Source: Achromobacter aloeverae (GTDB taxonomy: Bacteria > Pseudomonadota > Gammaproteobacteria > Burkholderiales > Burkholderiaceae_B). Taken from it: a stretch of DNA of 64,000 bases. The notes beneath the pieces are model-generated. The model saw only the letters and a program-made list of their open reading frames with translations. It had not been told where the DNA came from and did no database searches. A program made the translations under genes and the position numbers. Shown here piece after piece: positions 8,692 through 16,918 of this stretch. The stretch lies in the NCBI RefSeq assembly GCF_004121055.1, contig NZ_PYAL01000010.1:62001-126000 (forward strand), in the 5' to 3' direction. Every line of letters begins with the position of its first letter. The first letter of the stretch is position 1.

Positions 8692-9342
8692 TCAGGATTC
8701 CGGCAGCGGTTCCGTTTCGGCTTCCAGCAGCCGCGCCAGGCGTTGCAGGCGTAGGTCGTGGATGCCGGCCTCCCGCAGCGCATGGGCGGTTTGCATGACG
8801 TAGTCGGTGCAGGGGCCGTACTTGCCGCTGGCGCGGCGCACGATCGCCACCACCTCCGCGTCCGGGAGGGCGGCGATATAGGCCGGGCTGGCGCGGTTCA
8901 TGACAAATACCAGCGCGCGCACGGGGCCGTCGTCGGTGGCGCAGCGCAACCAGCGCGGCAGGTAGGAACCGGTGGACATTTCGCGCTGCCAGAGCGCCGT
9001 GAAGCGCTCGCGCACGGCCTGGCCATGCAGGCGGTAGACCATGCCCTGGCAGGAGCCGCCCCGGTCCAGGCCAAACGCCAGTCCGGGCGTTTCCGGGGTT
9101 CCCCGATTCACCCGGGACCACAGGCACAAGGCGCGGTGATGGCCGCGCAGCATGGCCTTGCGCCGTTCCAGGAAGTCGAACTCCGGCCGCCAGATCAGCG
9201 ATCCGTACCCAAAAACCCAGACGTCTTCGCCTTCCCGCCAGTCACGCAGTGCCTCGTCCAGCGAGGCTTGCCGTTCGTCCGGCGTCCAGAGGCGGAAAGG
9301 AATGTCGGAGGGGCGGGGGCATGGCGTTGTCGCGGCGTTCAC
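8692..9342 (-). CDS. ChaC-like gamma-glutamylcyclotransferase
   Basis: A 216-residue protein of the ChaC family. These enzymes cleave glutathione to 5-oxoproline and Cys-Gly in the cytosol. The defining nucleotide-like loop [14 protein letters not shown] is at about 42-55, followed by [11 protein letters not shown] and [12 protein letters not shown]. The C-terminal part, with GPCTDYV, fits the family. The start appears to be GTG 9342, since no ATG lies nearby in frame. There is no strong ribosome site. The gene is separate from pdxH by 137 bases. Confidence 0.88.
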   Translation of the reverse strand: MNAATTPCPRPSDIPFRLWTPDERQASLDEALRDWREGEDVWVFGYGSLIWRPEFDFLERRKAMLRGHHRALCLWSRVNRGTPETPGLAFGLDRGGSCQGMVYRLHGQAVRERFTALWQREMSTGSYLPRWLRCATDDGPVRALVFVMNRASPAYIAALPDAEVVAIVRRASGKYGPCTDYVMQTAHALREAGIHDLRLQRLARLLEAETEPLPES

Positions 9343-9377
9343 GCAAATTCACTTCAGGCGGGTTGCAAAAACGGGGT

Positions 9378-10574
9378 TCAGCGCTCCGCTTCCGTGGGCG
9401 GGTTGCGATTGAACCAACCGCCCGCCATCAAGGCGAGGGCGTAGGCCCAGAACAGTGGAGCTACCCCGATTACCGCACCGAGCGCGCCGAAGGTCAATGG
9501 GAGGGATACCTGGGAGCCGTTGATCAGGGCCATGCGCAGCCCCACGGTCTCGGCTGCGCGTCCCGGCGGCGAGTGCTGGTGCAGCAGGGCCAGGATGCTG
9601 GGCTGGCTGACCCCCAGGGCCAGGCCCAAGGCAAAGGAAAGTCCGATCAGGAAGACTACATCGGTGAACAGCGGGTAAATCATGAAATCCGCCGCTGCGG
9701 TGCCCATGGCCATCCGTATCAGGGTCCAGGAGGTCACGCGCCGCTGGATAAGGGGAAGAAGCAGGCGAATGACGAAAGTTGCCGCCGCGAACGAAGCCAG
9801 TATGATGCCGATCGTGGTGCCCGACAGCCCTATCGACACCCCGAAAATGGGGACAATGAAGAGGTGGCTGTCCCACGCGCCCGAGAGGATGGTGTTGACG
9901 AAGAGGATACGGCGCAACGCGGGCAGGGCGATCAGTTCCCGGATATTGCGCCGCGCGACATCCCCCGCCGCGCTGGGCCGCACGCTGCGCAATTGGTCGC
10001 GCATATGGTAGAGGCCCGCAGCGGCGCCGATGGGGCCCAGGGACAGCAGGGCGAAGGCGGCGTCGTTGCCCATATGGTCGATGGCGATGCCGCCGAACAG
10101 CGGGCCGCTGAAGCCGGACGCTCCCAGCGCCAGCGACATCCAGGAAAAGTTGCGCAGGCGGGTGCGATGCGGCGCCATCCCCAGGATGTTCTGGGTGGCG
10201 ACCTGGTGCAGCATGAAACCGATGCCGATACAGCTGGATGCCAGCAGCAGGGTGACCTGGCTGGGCACCAGCGCGGGCGCCAGCGTGCCGCAGATGAGCA
10301 GCCCCGTGCCATAGGCCATGGGCCGGGCGATACCCACGTGATCCACCCATCTTCCGACTTTTACGGAGAAAAGCATGGGAAGTATGGCGAAAACCGCGAT
10401 AAGCGCTCCGACCTTGAAGGTCGACATGCCCAGATGCAGCGCGCTCAGGGACACGGTGACGCGGCCGCCGGTGAGGGCCACGTGATTCAACATATTGATG
10501 ATGCAAAGCAGCGCCGCCCCGGAAATGGCGGGCACTGCGGCTTCATCGGAGGGGGGAAGGGGAGTAACTGACAC
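9378..10574 (-). CDS. Major facilitator superfamily transporter
   Basis: A 398-residue integral membrane protein with about twelve hydrophobic segments. It has an MFS-type loop between segments 2 and 3 (FSVKVGRWVDHVG, with the conserved Gly-Arg-x-x-Asp flavour). A hydrophilic linker sits mid-protein (about 185-205, RSVRPSAAGDVARRN). The substrate cannot be told, though this kind of short MFS is often a drug or metabolite exporter. It lies 35 bases upstream of the ChaC-like gene on the same strand and is divergent from the BaeS-like kinase. BaeSR-type systems often control exporters, so a regulatory link is possible but unproven. Confidence 0.82.
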   Translation of the reverse strand: MSVTPLPPSDEAAVPAISGAALLCIINMLNHVALTGGRVTVSLSALHLGMSTFKVGALIAVFAILPMLFSVKVGRWVDHVGIARPMAYGTGLLICGTLAPALVPSQVTLLLASSCIGIGFMLHQVATQNILGMAPHRTRLRNFSWMSLALGASGFSGPLFGGIAIDHMGNDAAFALLSLGPIGAAAGLYHMRDQLRSVRPSAAGDVARRNIRELIALPALRRILFVNTILSGAWDSHLFIVPIFGVSIGLSGTTIGIILASFAAATFVIRLLLPLIQRRVTSWTLIRMAMGTAAADFMIYPLFTDVVFLIGLSFALGLALGVSQPSILALLHQHSPPGRAAETVGLRMALINGSQVSLPLTFGALGAVIGVAPLFWAYALALMAGGWFNRNPPTEAER

Positions 10575-10886
10575 GGCGTTATTTGTTGCTATTTTGTGCC
10601 GTACTCCCGGCTATGTCGAGTTGCGGTGCAGCAAAAACCAGCGTATGCCGGGGGGCTTGGCGAGCGCATATCTCCCTTTGTCGCCTAACTTTTCCAAATC
10701 ACCGCTAACCCGTCCCTATCTGCGCGTATTGACGGAGCGCACGTTTATGTTGCTTGTGTGCGGAATGAAAGCTAATGCGTAGATTTTATGAAACCCAACG
10801 CAAACTAGCGCCACAGGCCGCTCGCCATGGTTAACATTCGCTCGGCACAGGCCGATTCGGCCGCGGGACGCGCGTCTTTATCCGCC
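10575..10886. other. Divergent intergenic region, no gene seen
   Basis: These 312 bases separate the MFS gene from the two-component operon. The stretch from about 10730 to 10805 is clearly richer in A and T than its surroundings and is the likely promoter zone. A weak candidate toward the kinase is TTGCTT (10750-10755), a 17-base spacer, then TAATGC. No convincing open frame or hairpin terminator is visible. Confidence 0.5.
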
Positions 10887-12452
10887 ATGAAATTAGGCAT
10901 CACCTTCAAACTTTTCCTGGCCATACTGGCTACCTGCCTGGCCGTCACCCTGGCGATGGGGGCGGCCGTGCGCTGGAACTTCGAGCGGCATTTCTTCTCC
11001 TACGTCAAGGAGCGCGAAGGCCGTCGCATCGAGCGTCTGCGCCAGACCCTGGCGGACGTGTATCGCGATGACGGCGATTGGGATGCCTTGCGCGGCAACG
11101 ATTCACTGTGGAACCATTTGTTGACCCTGCCGCCGCCGGACGAAGGCATGCCGCCGCGCGCGTATCGCGGGCGTGGCCCCTTCGACCTGCCTCCGGACTT
11201 CGGCGGCTTCCTGTGGCCGCCCCACAGGCCGGGCCCGGGGCCGGGGCCGCGGACAGGAAGCCCCGGCGAGCGGGACGAGCCTCCCGGCGGCCCATTCGAG
11301 CCGGACGACGGCATGGACGGGCCGCCGCGCGGACACGATTTCCTGACGCCCCCCTTCACCTTGCTGGATGCGCAGTTGCGCGTCGTCGCGGGCGGCAATC
11401 CGCTGGCCAGCGCGCCGCGGCACGCGATCAACGTCAATGGCCTGACGGTGGGCTGGCTGGTCACGCCTTTTCCGGACCGCCTGCCCAACGAGTCGGACCA
11501 GCGCTTCCAGCGGGAGCAATCGGAAGCGACCTGGGTCATCGGCATCCTGTCTACCTTGCTGGCGGCGGTGGTCAGCATTCTGCTGGCGCGGGTCTTCCTG
11601 GCGCCGGTGCGGCGGCTGGCGCGCGCCACGCACAAGCTGTCGGCCGGCGATTACGCCACGCGGGTGAATGTCACCTCGGCCGACGAGCTGGGCCGGCTGG
11701 GCCAGGATTTCAACCGGCTGGCGCACGCGCTCGAACGTACGGAAGCCTCGCGGCGCGAGATGATGGCCGATATTTCTCACGAGTTGCGCACGCCGCTGGC
11801 GGTGCTGCGCGGCGAACTGGAGGCCTTGCAGGACGGCGTGCGGTCGTTCTCGCCGGCGGCGCTGGCGTCGCTGCAGTCGGAGGTCGGCCTGCTGAGCAAG
11901 CTGATCGACGACCTCTACGACCTGTCGCTGGCGGACGTGGGGGCGCTGTCGTATCGCATGGAACCGGTGGACATGGGTGAGATCGCCGCCATGGCCGCCG
12001 ACGCTTTCCATGACCGCATGAGGGCGCGCGGCCTGTCCATCGAGGTCACGGTCGCAGAACCGGGCGCGACCATCGAGGGGGACCGGCAGCGCCTGATGCA
12101 ATTGATGAATAACTTGCTGGAAAACGCCCTGCGCTATACCGATCCTGGCGGCCGCGTCCAGGTCGATGTGCGCACCGAAGGGCAGCAATTGGTGGTCGAG
12201 TGCCAGGATTCGGCGCCGGGCGTGCCGGCGCAGCACTTGCCGCGCCTGTTCGACCGGCTGTACCGTGTCGACGCCTCGCGCAGCCGCGAAAGCGGCGGCG
12301 CCGGGCTGGGTCTGGCGATCTGCCAACGCATCGTTGAATCACACCGCGGCACCATCAAGGCCATGCCTTCGCCCCTGGGCGGACTGGCCGTCCGTATCGA
12401 AATTCCCCTGGCCGAAGGGGCCGATCACATAGAACTCGCGGGAATCCCATGA
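10887..12452 (+). CDS. Sensor histidine kinase, BaeS-like
   Basis: A 521-residue inner-membrane kinase. TM1 is at about 10-28 and the periplasmic domain at 29-212. TM2 is at about 215-240 and HAMP at 240-290. H298 lies in the H-box DISHELRTPLAVLRGE. The HATPase has NNLLENALRYT, DSAPGV and GGAGLGLAICQRI. The BaeS-type layout is clear. The periplasmic region carries an odd Pro/Gly/Arg-rich tract (about 82-150) that is longer than usual. I prefer ATG 10887 because the membrane segment follows directly; an ATG at 10827 would add 20 polar residues. The stop overlaps the regulator start by 4 bases (ATGA), so the two are translationally coupled. Confidence 0.9.
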   Translation: MKLGITFKLFLAILATCLAVTLAMGAAVRWNFERHFFSYVKEREGRRIERLRQTLADVYRDDGDWDALRGNDSLWNHLLTLPPPDEGMPPRAYRGRGPFDLPPDFGGFLWPPHRPGPGPGPRTGSPGERDEPPGGPFEPDDGMDGPPRGHDFLTPPFTLLDAQLRVVAGGNPLASAPRHAINVNGLTVGWLVTPFPDRLPNESDQRFQREQSEATWVIGILSTLLAAVVSILLARVFLAPVRRLARATHKLSAGDYATRVNVTSADELGRLGQDFNRLAHALERTEASRREMMADISHELRTPLAVLRGELEALQDGVRSFSPAALASLQSEVGLLSKLIDDLYDLSLADVGALSYRMEPVDMGEIAAMAADAFHDRMRARGLSIEVTVAEPGATIEGDRQRLMQLMNNLLENALRYTDPGGRVQVDVRTEGQQLVVECQDSAPGVPAQHLPRLFDRLYRVDASRSRESGGAGLGLAICQRIVESHRGTIKAMPSPLGGLAVRIEIPLAEGADHIELAGIP

Positions 12453-13117
12453 TCCTCATCGTAGAAGACGAACCCAAGCTGGCCTCCCTGGTCACCGATT
12501 ATCTGCAGGCCGCGCATTTCGAGACCGAGCACATCGCCGATGGGCGCGAGGCGCTGGCGGCGATACGCGCCAGGAAGCCGGAACTGGTGTTGCTGGACCT
12601 GATGCTGCCTGGCCGCGACGGCCTGGAAATATGCCGCGAACTGCGCACCTTCAGCGATGTGCCCGTCATCATGCTGACGGCTCGGGTCGAGGAAATCGAT
12701 CGCCTGATCGGGCTCGAAATGGGCGCCGACGACTACATCTGCAAGCCCTTCAGCCCGCGCGAGATGGTCGCGCGCGTCAAGGCCATCCTGCGCCGGGCGC
12801 GCGCCAAGAGCAGCGGTCTGCCCGCGCAGTCCCTGCTGGAGATCCGTCCCGAGCATCACTCGGCCAAGCTGGACGGACAGGTCCTGTCGTTGACGCCGGT
12901 GGAGTTCCGCCTGCTGCAGGCGCTGGCGGCGGCGGAGGGCAATATCCTGTCGCGCGAACACCTGCTCAATCACCTCTATGCCGACCACCGCGTGGTGACC
13001 GATCGCACGGTGGACAGCCACATCAAGAACCTGCGACGCAAATTCGACGCGGTGATGCCCGGGCACGACCTGATCCGCTCGATCTATGGCGTGGGGTACA
13101 AGCTCGAATTGAACTGA
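12449..13117 (+). CDS. OmpR/PhoB-type response regulator, BaeR-like
   Basis: A 222-residue regulator. The receiver domain (1-112) has the acidic pair EDE (6-8), phospho-acceptor Asp in LVLLDLMLPGRDGL, Thr in MLTAR and Lys in CKPFSP. The C-terminal winged helix covers about 130-222 (LTPVEFRLLQAL, VTDRTVDSHIKNLRRK, SIYGVGYKLE). It is the partner of the kinase whose stop codon overlaps its start. BaeR family members drive envelope-stress and efflux genes in enterics. The adjacent divergent MFS gene is a candidate target by position only. Confidence 0.92.
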   Translation: MILIVEDEPKLASLVTDYLQAAHFETEHIADGREALAAIRARKPELVLLDLMLPGRDGLEICRELRTFSDVPVIMLTARVEEIDRLIGLEMGADDYICKPFSPREMVARVKAILRRARAKSSGLPAQSLLEIRPEHHSAKLDGQVLSLTPVEFRLLQALAAAEGNILSREHLLNHLYADHRVVTDRTVDSHIKNLRRKFDAVMPGHDLIRSIYGVGYKLELN

Positions 13118-13172
13118 GGCGCGCGGGCCCGGGCATGTGGACCGGGCCGGGGCGTGAGAAAATCGCGCCATC

Positions 13173-14021
13173 ATGACGACGGTTCTCCCTTCCTGCGATA
13201 TCGACGCCGAACGGCGCTTCGGCGGCCTGGCCCGCCTTTACGGACCGCTGGCGCCGCAACGGCTGCGCGCCGCCCATGTGGCGGTGGCCGGTCTGGGCGG
13301 CGTCGGCTCCTGGACCGCCGAGGCGCTGGCGCGCTGCGGCATCGGCGCGTTGACGCTGATCGACCTGGACCATATCGCCGAATCCAACGTCAACCGCCAG
13401 ATCCATGCGCTGACCGGTACGCTCGGGGCGGCCAAGATACAGGCCATGGCCGATCGCATCGCCGGCATCAATCCGGAATGCGTCGTGCATTGCGTGGATG
13501 ACTTCGTCACCCCGGACAACGTGGGCCTGGTCCTGCCGGGACCCTACGCCATGATCATCGATTGCACCGACCAGGTCGCGGCCAAGATCGCGATGGTGCG
13601 CCATGCCCGCCACCTGGGCTGTCCACTGCTGGTCTGCGGCGGCGCCGGCGGCAAGACGGACCCGCTGGCGCTGCGCGCCGGCGACCTGTCGAGCGCGCTC
13701 AATGACGCCCTGCTGGCCAAGCTGCGCAACAAGCTGCGGCGCGAGCATGGCTATCCCAAGGCGGCGGACCAGGCCGGCAAGGTCCGCAAGCGCGTGCCCA
13801 AGATGCAGGTCGAGGCCCTGTGGTTCGACCAGCCGCCCATACTGCCGGCCGCCTGGATGCTGGCGCACGAGGCCGAGGACGACATGGGCGCCCAGGTGGC
13901 GGCGGGCCCGGCGCCCCAAGGCCTGTCCTGCGCCGGCTACGGGTCGGTGGTGACTGTTACGGCGGCCATGGGCATGGCGGCGGCGGACCGCGCGCTGCGG
14001 CGCATTCTGGCCCCGGCCTGA
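13173..14021 (+). CDS. tcdA: tRNA threonylcarbamoyladenosine dehydratase
   Basis: A 282-residue ThiF/E1-like enzyme (TcdA, formerly CsdL/YgdL). It activates and cyclises t6A37 in tRNAs to ct6A using ATP. The Rossmann ATP site is VAVAGLGGVGSWTAEAL at about 36-52, followed by DLDHIAESNVNRQ with the adenylation residues. The C-terminal half has the TcdA-type GYGSVVTVTAAMGM block. The length matches E. coli TcdA. It lies 55 bases downstream of the BaeR-like gene and may be read from the same transcript. A hairpin at 14043 follows. Confidence 0.92.
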   Translation: MTTVLPSCDIDAERRFGGLARLYGPLAPQRLRAAHVAVAGLGGVGSWTAEALARCGIGALTLIDLDHIAESNVNRQIHALTGTLGAAKIQAMADRIAGINPECVVHCVDDFVTPDNVGLVLPGPYAMIIDCTDQVAAKIAMVRHARHLGCPLLVCGGAGGKTDPLALRAGDLSSALNDALLAKLRNKLRREHGYPKAADQAGKVRKRVPKMQVEALWFDQPPILPAAWMLAHEAEDDMGAQVAAGPAPQGLSCAGYGSVVTVTAAMGMAAADRALRRILAPA

Positions 14022-14042
14022 TCCTTTCCTGTTTTTCCCACG

Positions 14043-14074
14043 CGCGGGCGCCTGAGGGCGCCCGCGTGGCTTTG
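14043..14074 (+). terminator. Hairpin after tcdA, weak terminator
   Basis: CGCGGGCGCC (14043-14052) pairs perfectly with GGCGCCCGCG (14057-14066) around a TGAG loop. The following bases, TGGCTTTGGG, contain only three consecutive T residues. Termination would be weak or need Rho. Confidence 0.55.
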
Positions 14075-14094
14075 GGCGATCCATTAACGGCCCG

Positions 14095-14166
14095 GGGGTA
14101 TACCCCGATTGAGCGCCGGAAGCGGCCAAATCAGAATTCCAGTGTGTATACACGTCAGAATTCTGA
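14095..14166. promoter_or_regulatory. Cluster of GTATAC-centred dyads, likely GntR operators
   Basis: Three perfect palindromes precede the class II aldolase gene: GGGGTATACCCC (14095-14106), GTGTATACAC (14144-14153) and TCAGAATTCTGA (14155-14166). A half copy of the last, TCAGAATTC, is at 14131-14139. GTATAC-centred dyads are typical of GntR/FadR-family operators. A GntR-FCD regulator gene lies at the end of the same cluster (16130). The two GTATAC centres are 48 or 49 bases apart, compatible with cooperative binding. The assignment is inference. Confidence 0.5.
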
Positions 14167-14220
14167 ATTTATACCCCGTTGCCGGCCCGTCGGCAGCGCA
14201 CCGAGCCGAGGTCGATCCCG

Positions 14221-14979
14221 ATGACTACCGCAACGCCCGCCTATCGCGTCAATGAGCTGACCCCCGACCCCAACGTTCATTTCGACGAGAAGATTGCCCA
14301 GTCCTACCTGAAGTACGCCGGCATGCTGGTATCGCGCGGCTATGTACAGAGTTCCCTGGGCGGCATGGTGATCCGCGTGCCGCATCCGGATTACCCCGAC
14401 GGCGTGGCCTACGCCAAGCCGTCGGCCGTATCGCTGGAGGAGATGACGCTGGACGATCTGGTCATCACCGATATTCCCTGCGGGCGCATCCTGCATGGCG
14501 GCCGGCCGACGACGGTGGGGCACCAGATGAACCGGGAAATCCTGCGGCTGCGGCCCGACGTGAATTGCGTGATCCACCTGCATCACGACGAGACCATCGC
14601 CTTCCTGGCCGCCGGCTTCGAGGAGATACGCAGCACGTCGCTGACGTTTTCCTACCTGATGCAGAAGCCTGCCCATTACCTTCCGGCCAGCCTGAACGTC
14701 GAGGAGGATGTGGGGCCGATCAAGACGTTCATCGCCGACACCAACTGCATCATCATGCGCCGCCACGGTTTTACCGTCCTGGGCCGCAACGTATCGGAGT
14801 GCTATCACCGCACCAATGTGCTGGTCTCGGAGGTGAAGCGCAACATCATCGTCGAGACGCTGGCGGGCTTGCACAAGACGCGCCCGGAGTACCTGTCCAA
14901 GGAGGACATGGCGTGGATGTTCGCGCGCGGCGATGACGTCGTCTATCCCAGCGTGGTCGGCGGACAGAAGTCGTCCTGA
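14221..14979 (+). CDS. Class II aldolase/adducin family protein
   Basis: A 252-residue zinc-dependent class II aldolase/adducin fold protein. The metal-binding histidines are in CVIHLHHDETIAF (about 119-131) and the third site is in MRRHGFTVLG (about 181). The N-terminal SSLGGMVIRVP and YAKPSAVSLEEM blocks fit the family loops that bind substrate phosphate or carboxylate. It could be a fuculose-1-phosphate-type aldolase or a decarboxylase acting on a hydroxy acid; the substrate is not readable. ATG 14221 is preferred over 14179 because GAGG lies 9 bases upstream and the dyad cluster ends before it. The neighbours (Bug receptor, GntR regulator) suggest a carboxylate catabolic unit. Confidence 0.85.
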   Translation: MTTATPAYRVNELTPDPNVHFDEKIAQSYLKYAGMLVSRGYVQSSLGGMVIRVPHPDYPDGVAYAKPSAVSLEEMTLDDLVITDIPCGRILHGGRPTTVGHQMNREILRLRPDVNCVIHLHHDETIAFLAAGFEEIRSTSLTFSYLMQKPAHYLPASLNVEEDVGPIKTFIADTNCIIMRRHGFTVLGRNVSECYHRTNVLVSEVKRNIIVETLAGLHKTRPEYLSKEDMAWMFARGDDVVYPSVVGGQKSS

Positions 14980-15000
14980 CGCGGCGTCGCCCTTACTCAA

Positions 15001-15095
15001 GGGCCAACTACCTCAAAGGCCAACTACCGGCCAACTGGCGGGCAACTACCGGCCAGCTATAGACCGACCACTGGCCGACCACCGGCCAACTATCG
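15001..15095. repeat. Imperfect GGCCAACTACCGG repeat tract
   Basis: The 130-base gap between the aldolase and the Bug receptor is mostly built of degenerate copies of GGCCAACTACCGG, with GGCCAACT or a close variant (GGGCAACT, GGCCAGCT, GGCCGACC) occurring about eight times. Spacing is irregular, 12-18 bases. It may have grown by slippage. I see no coding frame. Confidence 0.7.
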
Positions 15096-15110
15096 CAAGG
15101 AGTCTCCTCC

Positions 15111-16100
15111 ATGTCCGTCATCGCTACGAAGTGGACCCGGCGCCTGTCCGCCGTCCTGCTTGCCTTGGGTCTCGCGGGCCTGGCCTGCGGAACCGCCGCG
15201 GCCGCCGACTGGCCCACGCGTCCCATCCGCCTGGTGGTGCCGTTTCCGCCTGGCGGCGGCACCGACCTGGTGGCCCGCGCGGTCGCCAAGTCCCTCGGCA
15301 CGACGCTGGGCCAGCCGGTGGTCGTGGAGAACAAGCCCGGCGCCGGCGGAACGCTGGGGTCCCACGTGGTGGCGATGGCGCCGCCCGATGGCTATACCCT
15401 GGGCATCGCAACGTCCAGCACCCACGTGACGTCGGCCATCCTGATGAAGGACACCCCCTATAATCCGCTGACCAGTTTCGCGCCGGTGTCGGAGATCGGC
15501 AGCACGGGCTACGTGCTGGCGATCACGCCGAATTTTCCGGCGCCGGACATGAAGGCCTTCATCGCCTACCTGCGCCAGCATCCGGGGACGGTGGAATACG
15601 CGTCGGTCGGGCCGACCACGCTGGGTTACCTGATTACGAAAATGCTCGAGCTCGACCAGAAGGTGTCCATGACGCACGTGCCCTACAAGGGCGCGTCGCA
15701 GGCCTATACGGACTTGATGAGCGGCGTGGTCAAGGCCTTCTTCGACAACCCCGTGGCGTCCGCGGAGTACGTCAAGGCCGGCAAGCTGCGGGCCCTGGCC
15801 GTGACGCAGCGGACGGACCTGCTGCCCGATACGCCGTCGTTCGCGGAAGTGGGCATCCCCGGATTCGACGCGGTGTTCTGGTACGGCATCGTGGCGCCCG
15901 CGGGCACGCCGCCGGCTGTCGTCCAGAAGATCCAGGCGGGCGTGGCTCAATTCGCCGGCTCGGAGGAAGGCAAGGCCGTGTTGGGGCGGCTGGGCGTCGA
16001 GCCCATGGGCAGCACGCCCCAGGCATTCGCCAAGCAGATCGGCGACGATATCGCGACCTGGAAAGCCGTGGCCGACCGCGCGCATATCGTCGCGGACTAG
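15111..16100 (+). CDS. Bug-family tripartite tricarboxylate receptor
   Basis: A 329-residue periplasmic solute-binding protein of the TctC/Bug family, which is vastly expanded in Bordetella. A signal peptide covers about 1-31 (ending GTAAAADWP). The family blocks are WPTRPIRLVVPFPPGGGTD at about 32-50, VVVENKPGAGGTLGS at about 67, YKGASQAYTDLMSG at about 190 and DTPSFAEVGIPGFD. The ligand is probably a small carboxylate. No TctA/TctB membrane genes are adjacent, as is usual for Bug orphans. AAGGAG lies upstream of ATG 15111. Co-location with a class II aldolase and a GntR regulator suggests it senses or imports the substrate of that pathway. Confidence 0.92.
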   Translation: MSVIATKWTRRLSAVLLALGLAGLACGTAAAADWPTRPIRLVVPFPPGGGTDLVARAVAKSLGTTLGQPVVVENKPGAGGTLGSHVVAMAPPDGYTLGIATSSTHVTSAILMKDTPYNPLTSFAPVSEIGSTGYVLAITPNFPAPDMKAFIAYLRQHPGTVEYASVGPTTLGYLITKMLELDQKVSMTHVPYKGASQAYTDLMSGVVKAFFDNPVASAEYVKAGKLRALAVTQRTDLLPDTPSFAEVGIPGFDAVFWYGIVAPAGTPPAVVQKIQAGVAQFAGSEEGKAVLGRLGVEPMGSTPQAFAKQIGDDIATWKAVADRAHIVAD

Positions 16101-16129
16101 TCATCGCAAACGAATCGTCGCAAAAAAGC

Positions 16130-16837
16130 ATGCATGCCAGCGCCGCCCCTTCCGACAGCATCGTCGATCGCGCCTACGAGCGGATCAAGGTCATGGCGGT
16201 GTCCTACCGCTTCAAGCCGGGCGAGCGCATCAACGAACCGGCGCTGGCGCGACACCTGGGGATCAGCCGCACGCCGCTGCGCGAGGCCCTGCACCGCCTC
16301 AATACGGAAGGCCTGCTGACCTCGTCGCCGGGCAAGGGTTTCTTTTGCCGCGCGCTGGACGCGCGCGAGATCTATTCGCTGTATGAAATGCGCAAGATCC
16401 TGGAGACGGGCGCCGTGCGCCTGGCCGTGGCGCGTGCCAGCGACGCGGACATCGCCGAACTGGCCGATTTCCTGGAACGCGCCAAGCCCGGCTCCAGCAG
16501 CTTGTCCACGCCGGCGCTGGCCGAGCTGGACGAGGCCTTCCACCAGCGGGTGATGGCGCTGTCCGGCAATGCCGAGATGCAGCAGGTGTTGCGCAATATC
16601 AACGAGCGCATCCGCTTCGTGCGATGGATCGATATCGAACTCGCCGATCAGCGCCGCGGCGTGCCGCACGACCACGATGCCGTCATCGCCGCGCTGCGGT
16701 CGCGTGACGCCGATGCGTGCGCGACGGTGCTGGAAAAGCATATCGACCGGCGGCAGGAGCAGATCAGCGCGTATATCCGCGAAGCCTACGCGAAGATATA
16801 CGTGCAGAGCACGGTCGCCTCGCCCCGAGGCGAGTAA
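16130..16837 (+). CDS. GntR-family regulator with FCD domain
   Basis: A 235-residue regulator. The N-terminal winged helix covers about 10-78 (AYERIKVMAVSYRFKPGERI, LARHLGISRTPLREALHRL). An FCD effector domain follows at about 85-215, with the metal/carboxylate-binding pattern ending in HDHDAVIAAL and LEKHIDRRQEQI. FCD regulators usually repress operons for acids or sugars acids and bind GTnTAC-type dyads. The palindromes at 14095-14166 are the natural target. It lies 29 bases after the Bug receptor stop and probably in the same operon, giving autoregulation. Confidence 0.9.
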   Translation: MHASAAPSDSIVDRAYERIKVMAVSYRFKPGERINEPALARHLGISRTPLREALHRLNTEGLLTSSPGKGFFCRALDAREIYSLYEMRKILETGAVRLAVARASDADIAELADFLERAKPGSSSLSTPALAELDEAFHQRVMALSGNAEMQQVLRNINERIRFVRWIDIELADQRRGVPHDHDAVIAALRSRDADACATVLEKHIDRRQEQISAYIREAYAKIYVQSTVASPRGE

Positions 16838-16918
16838 ACTGCTGCCACTCCCATCGGCCTCATGCCGGTACGCCGGCATGGCGGTCGTTCATACGCCTGT
16901 TTCATTTAGACACGTTCC

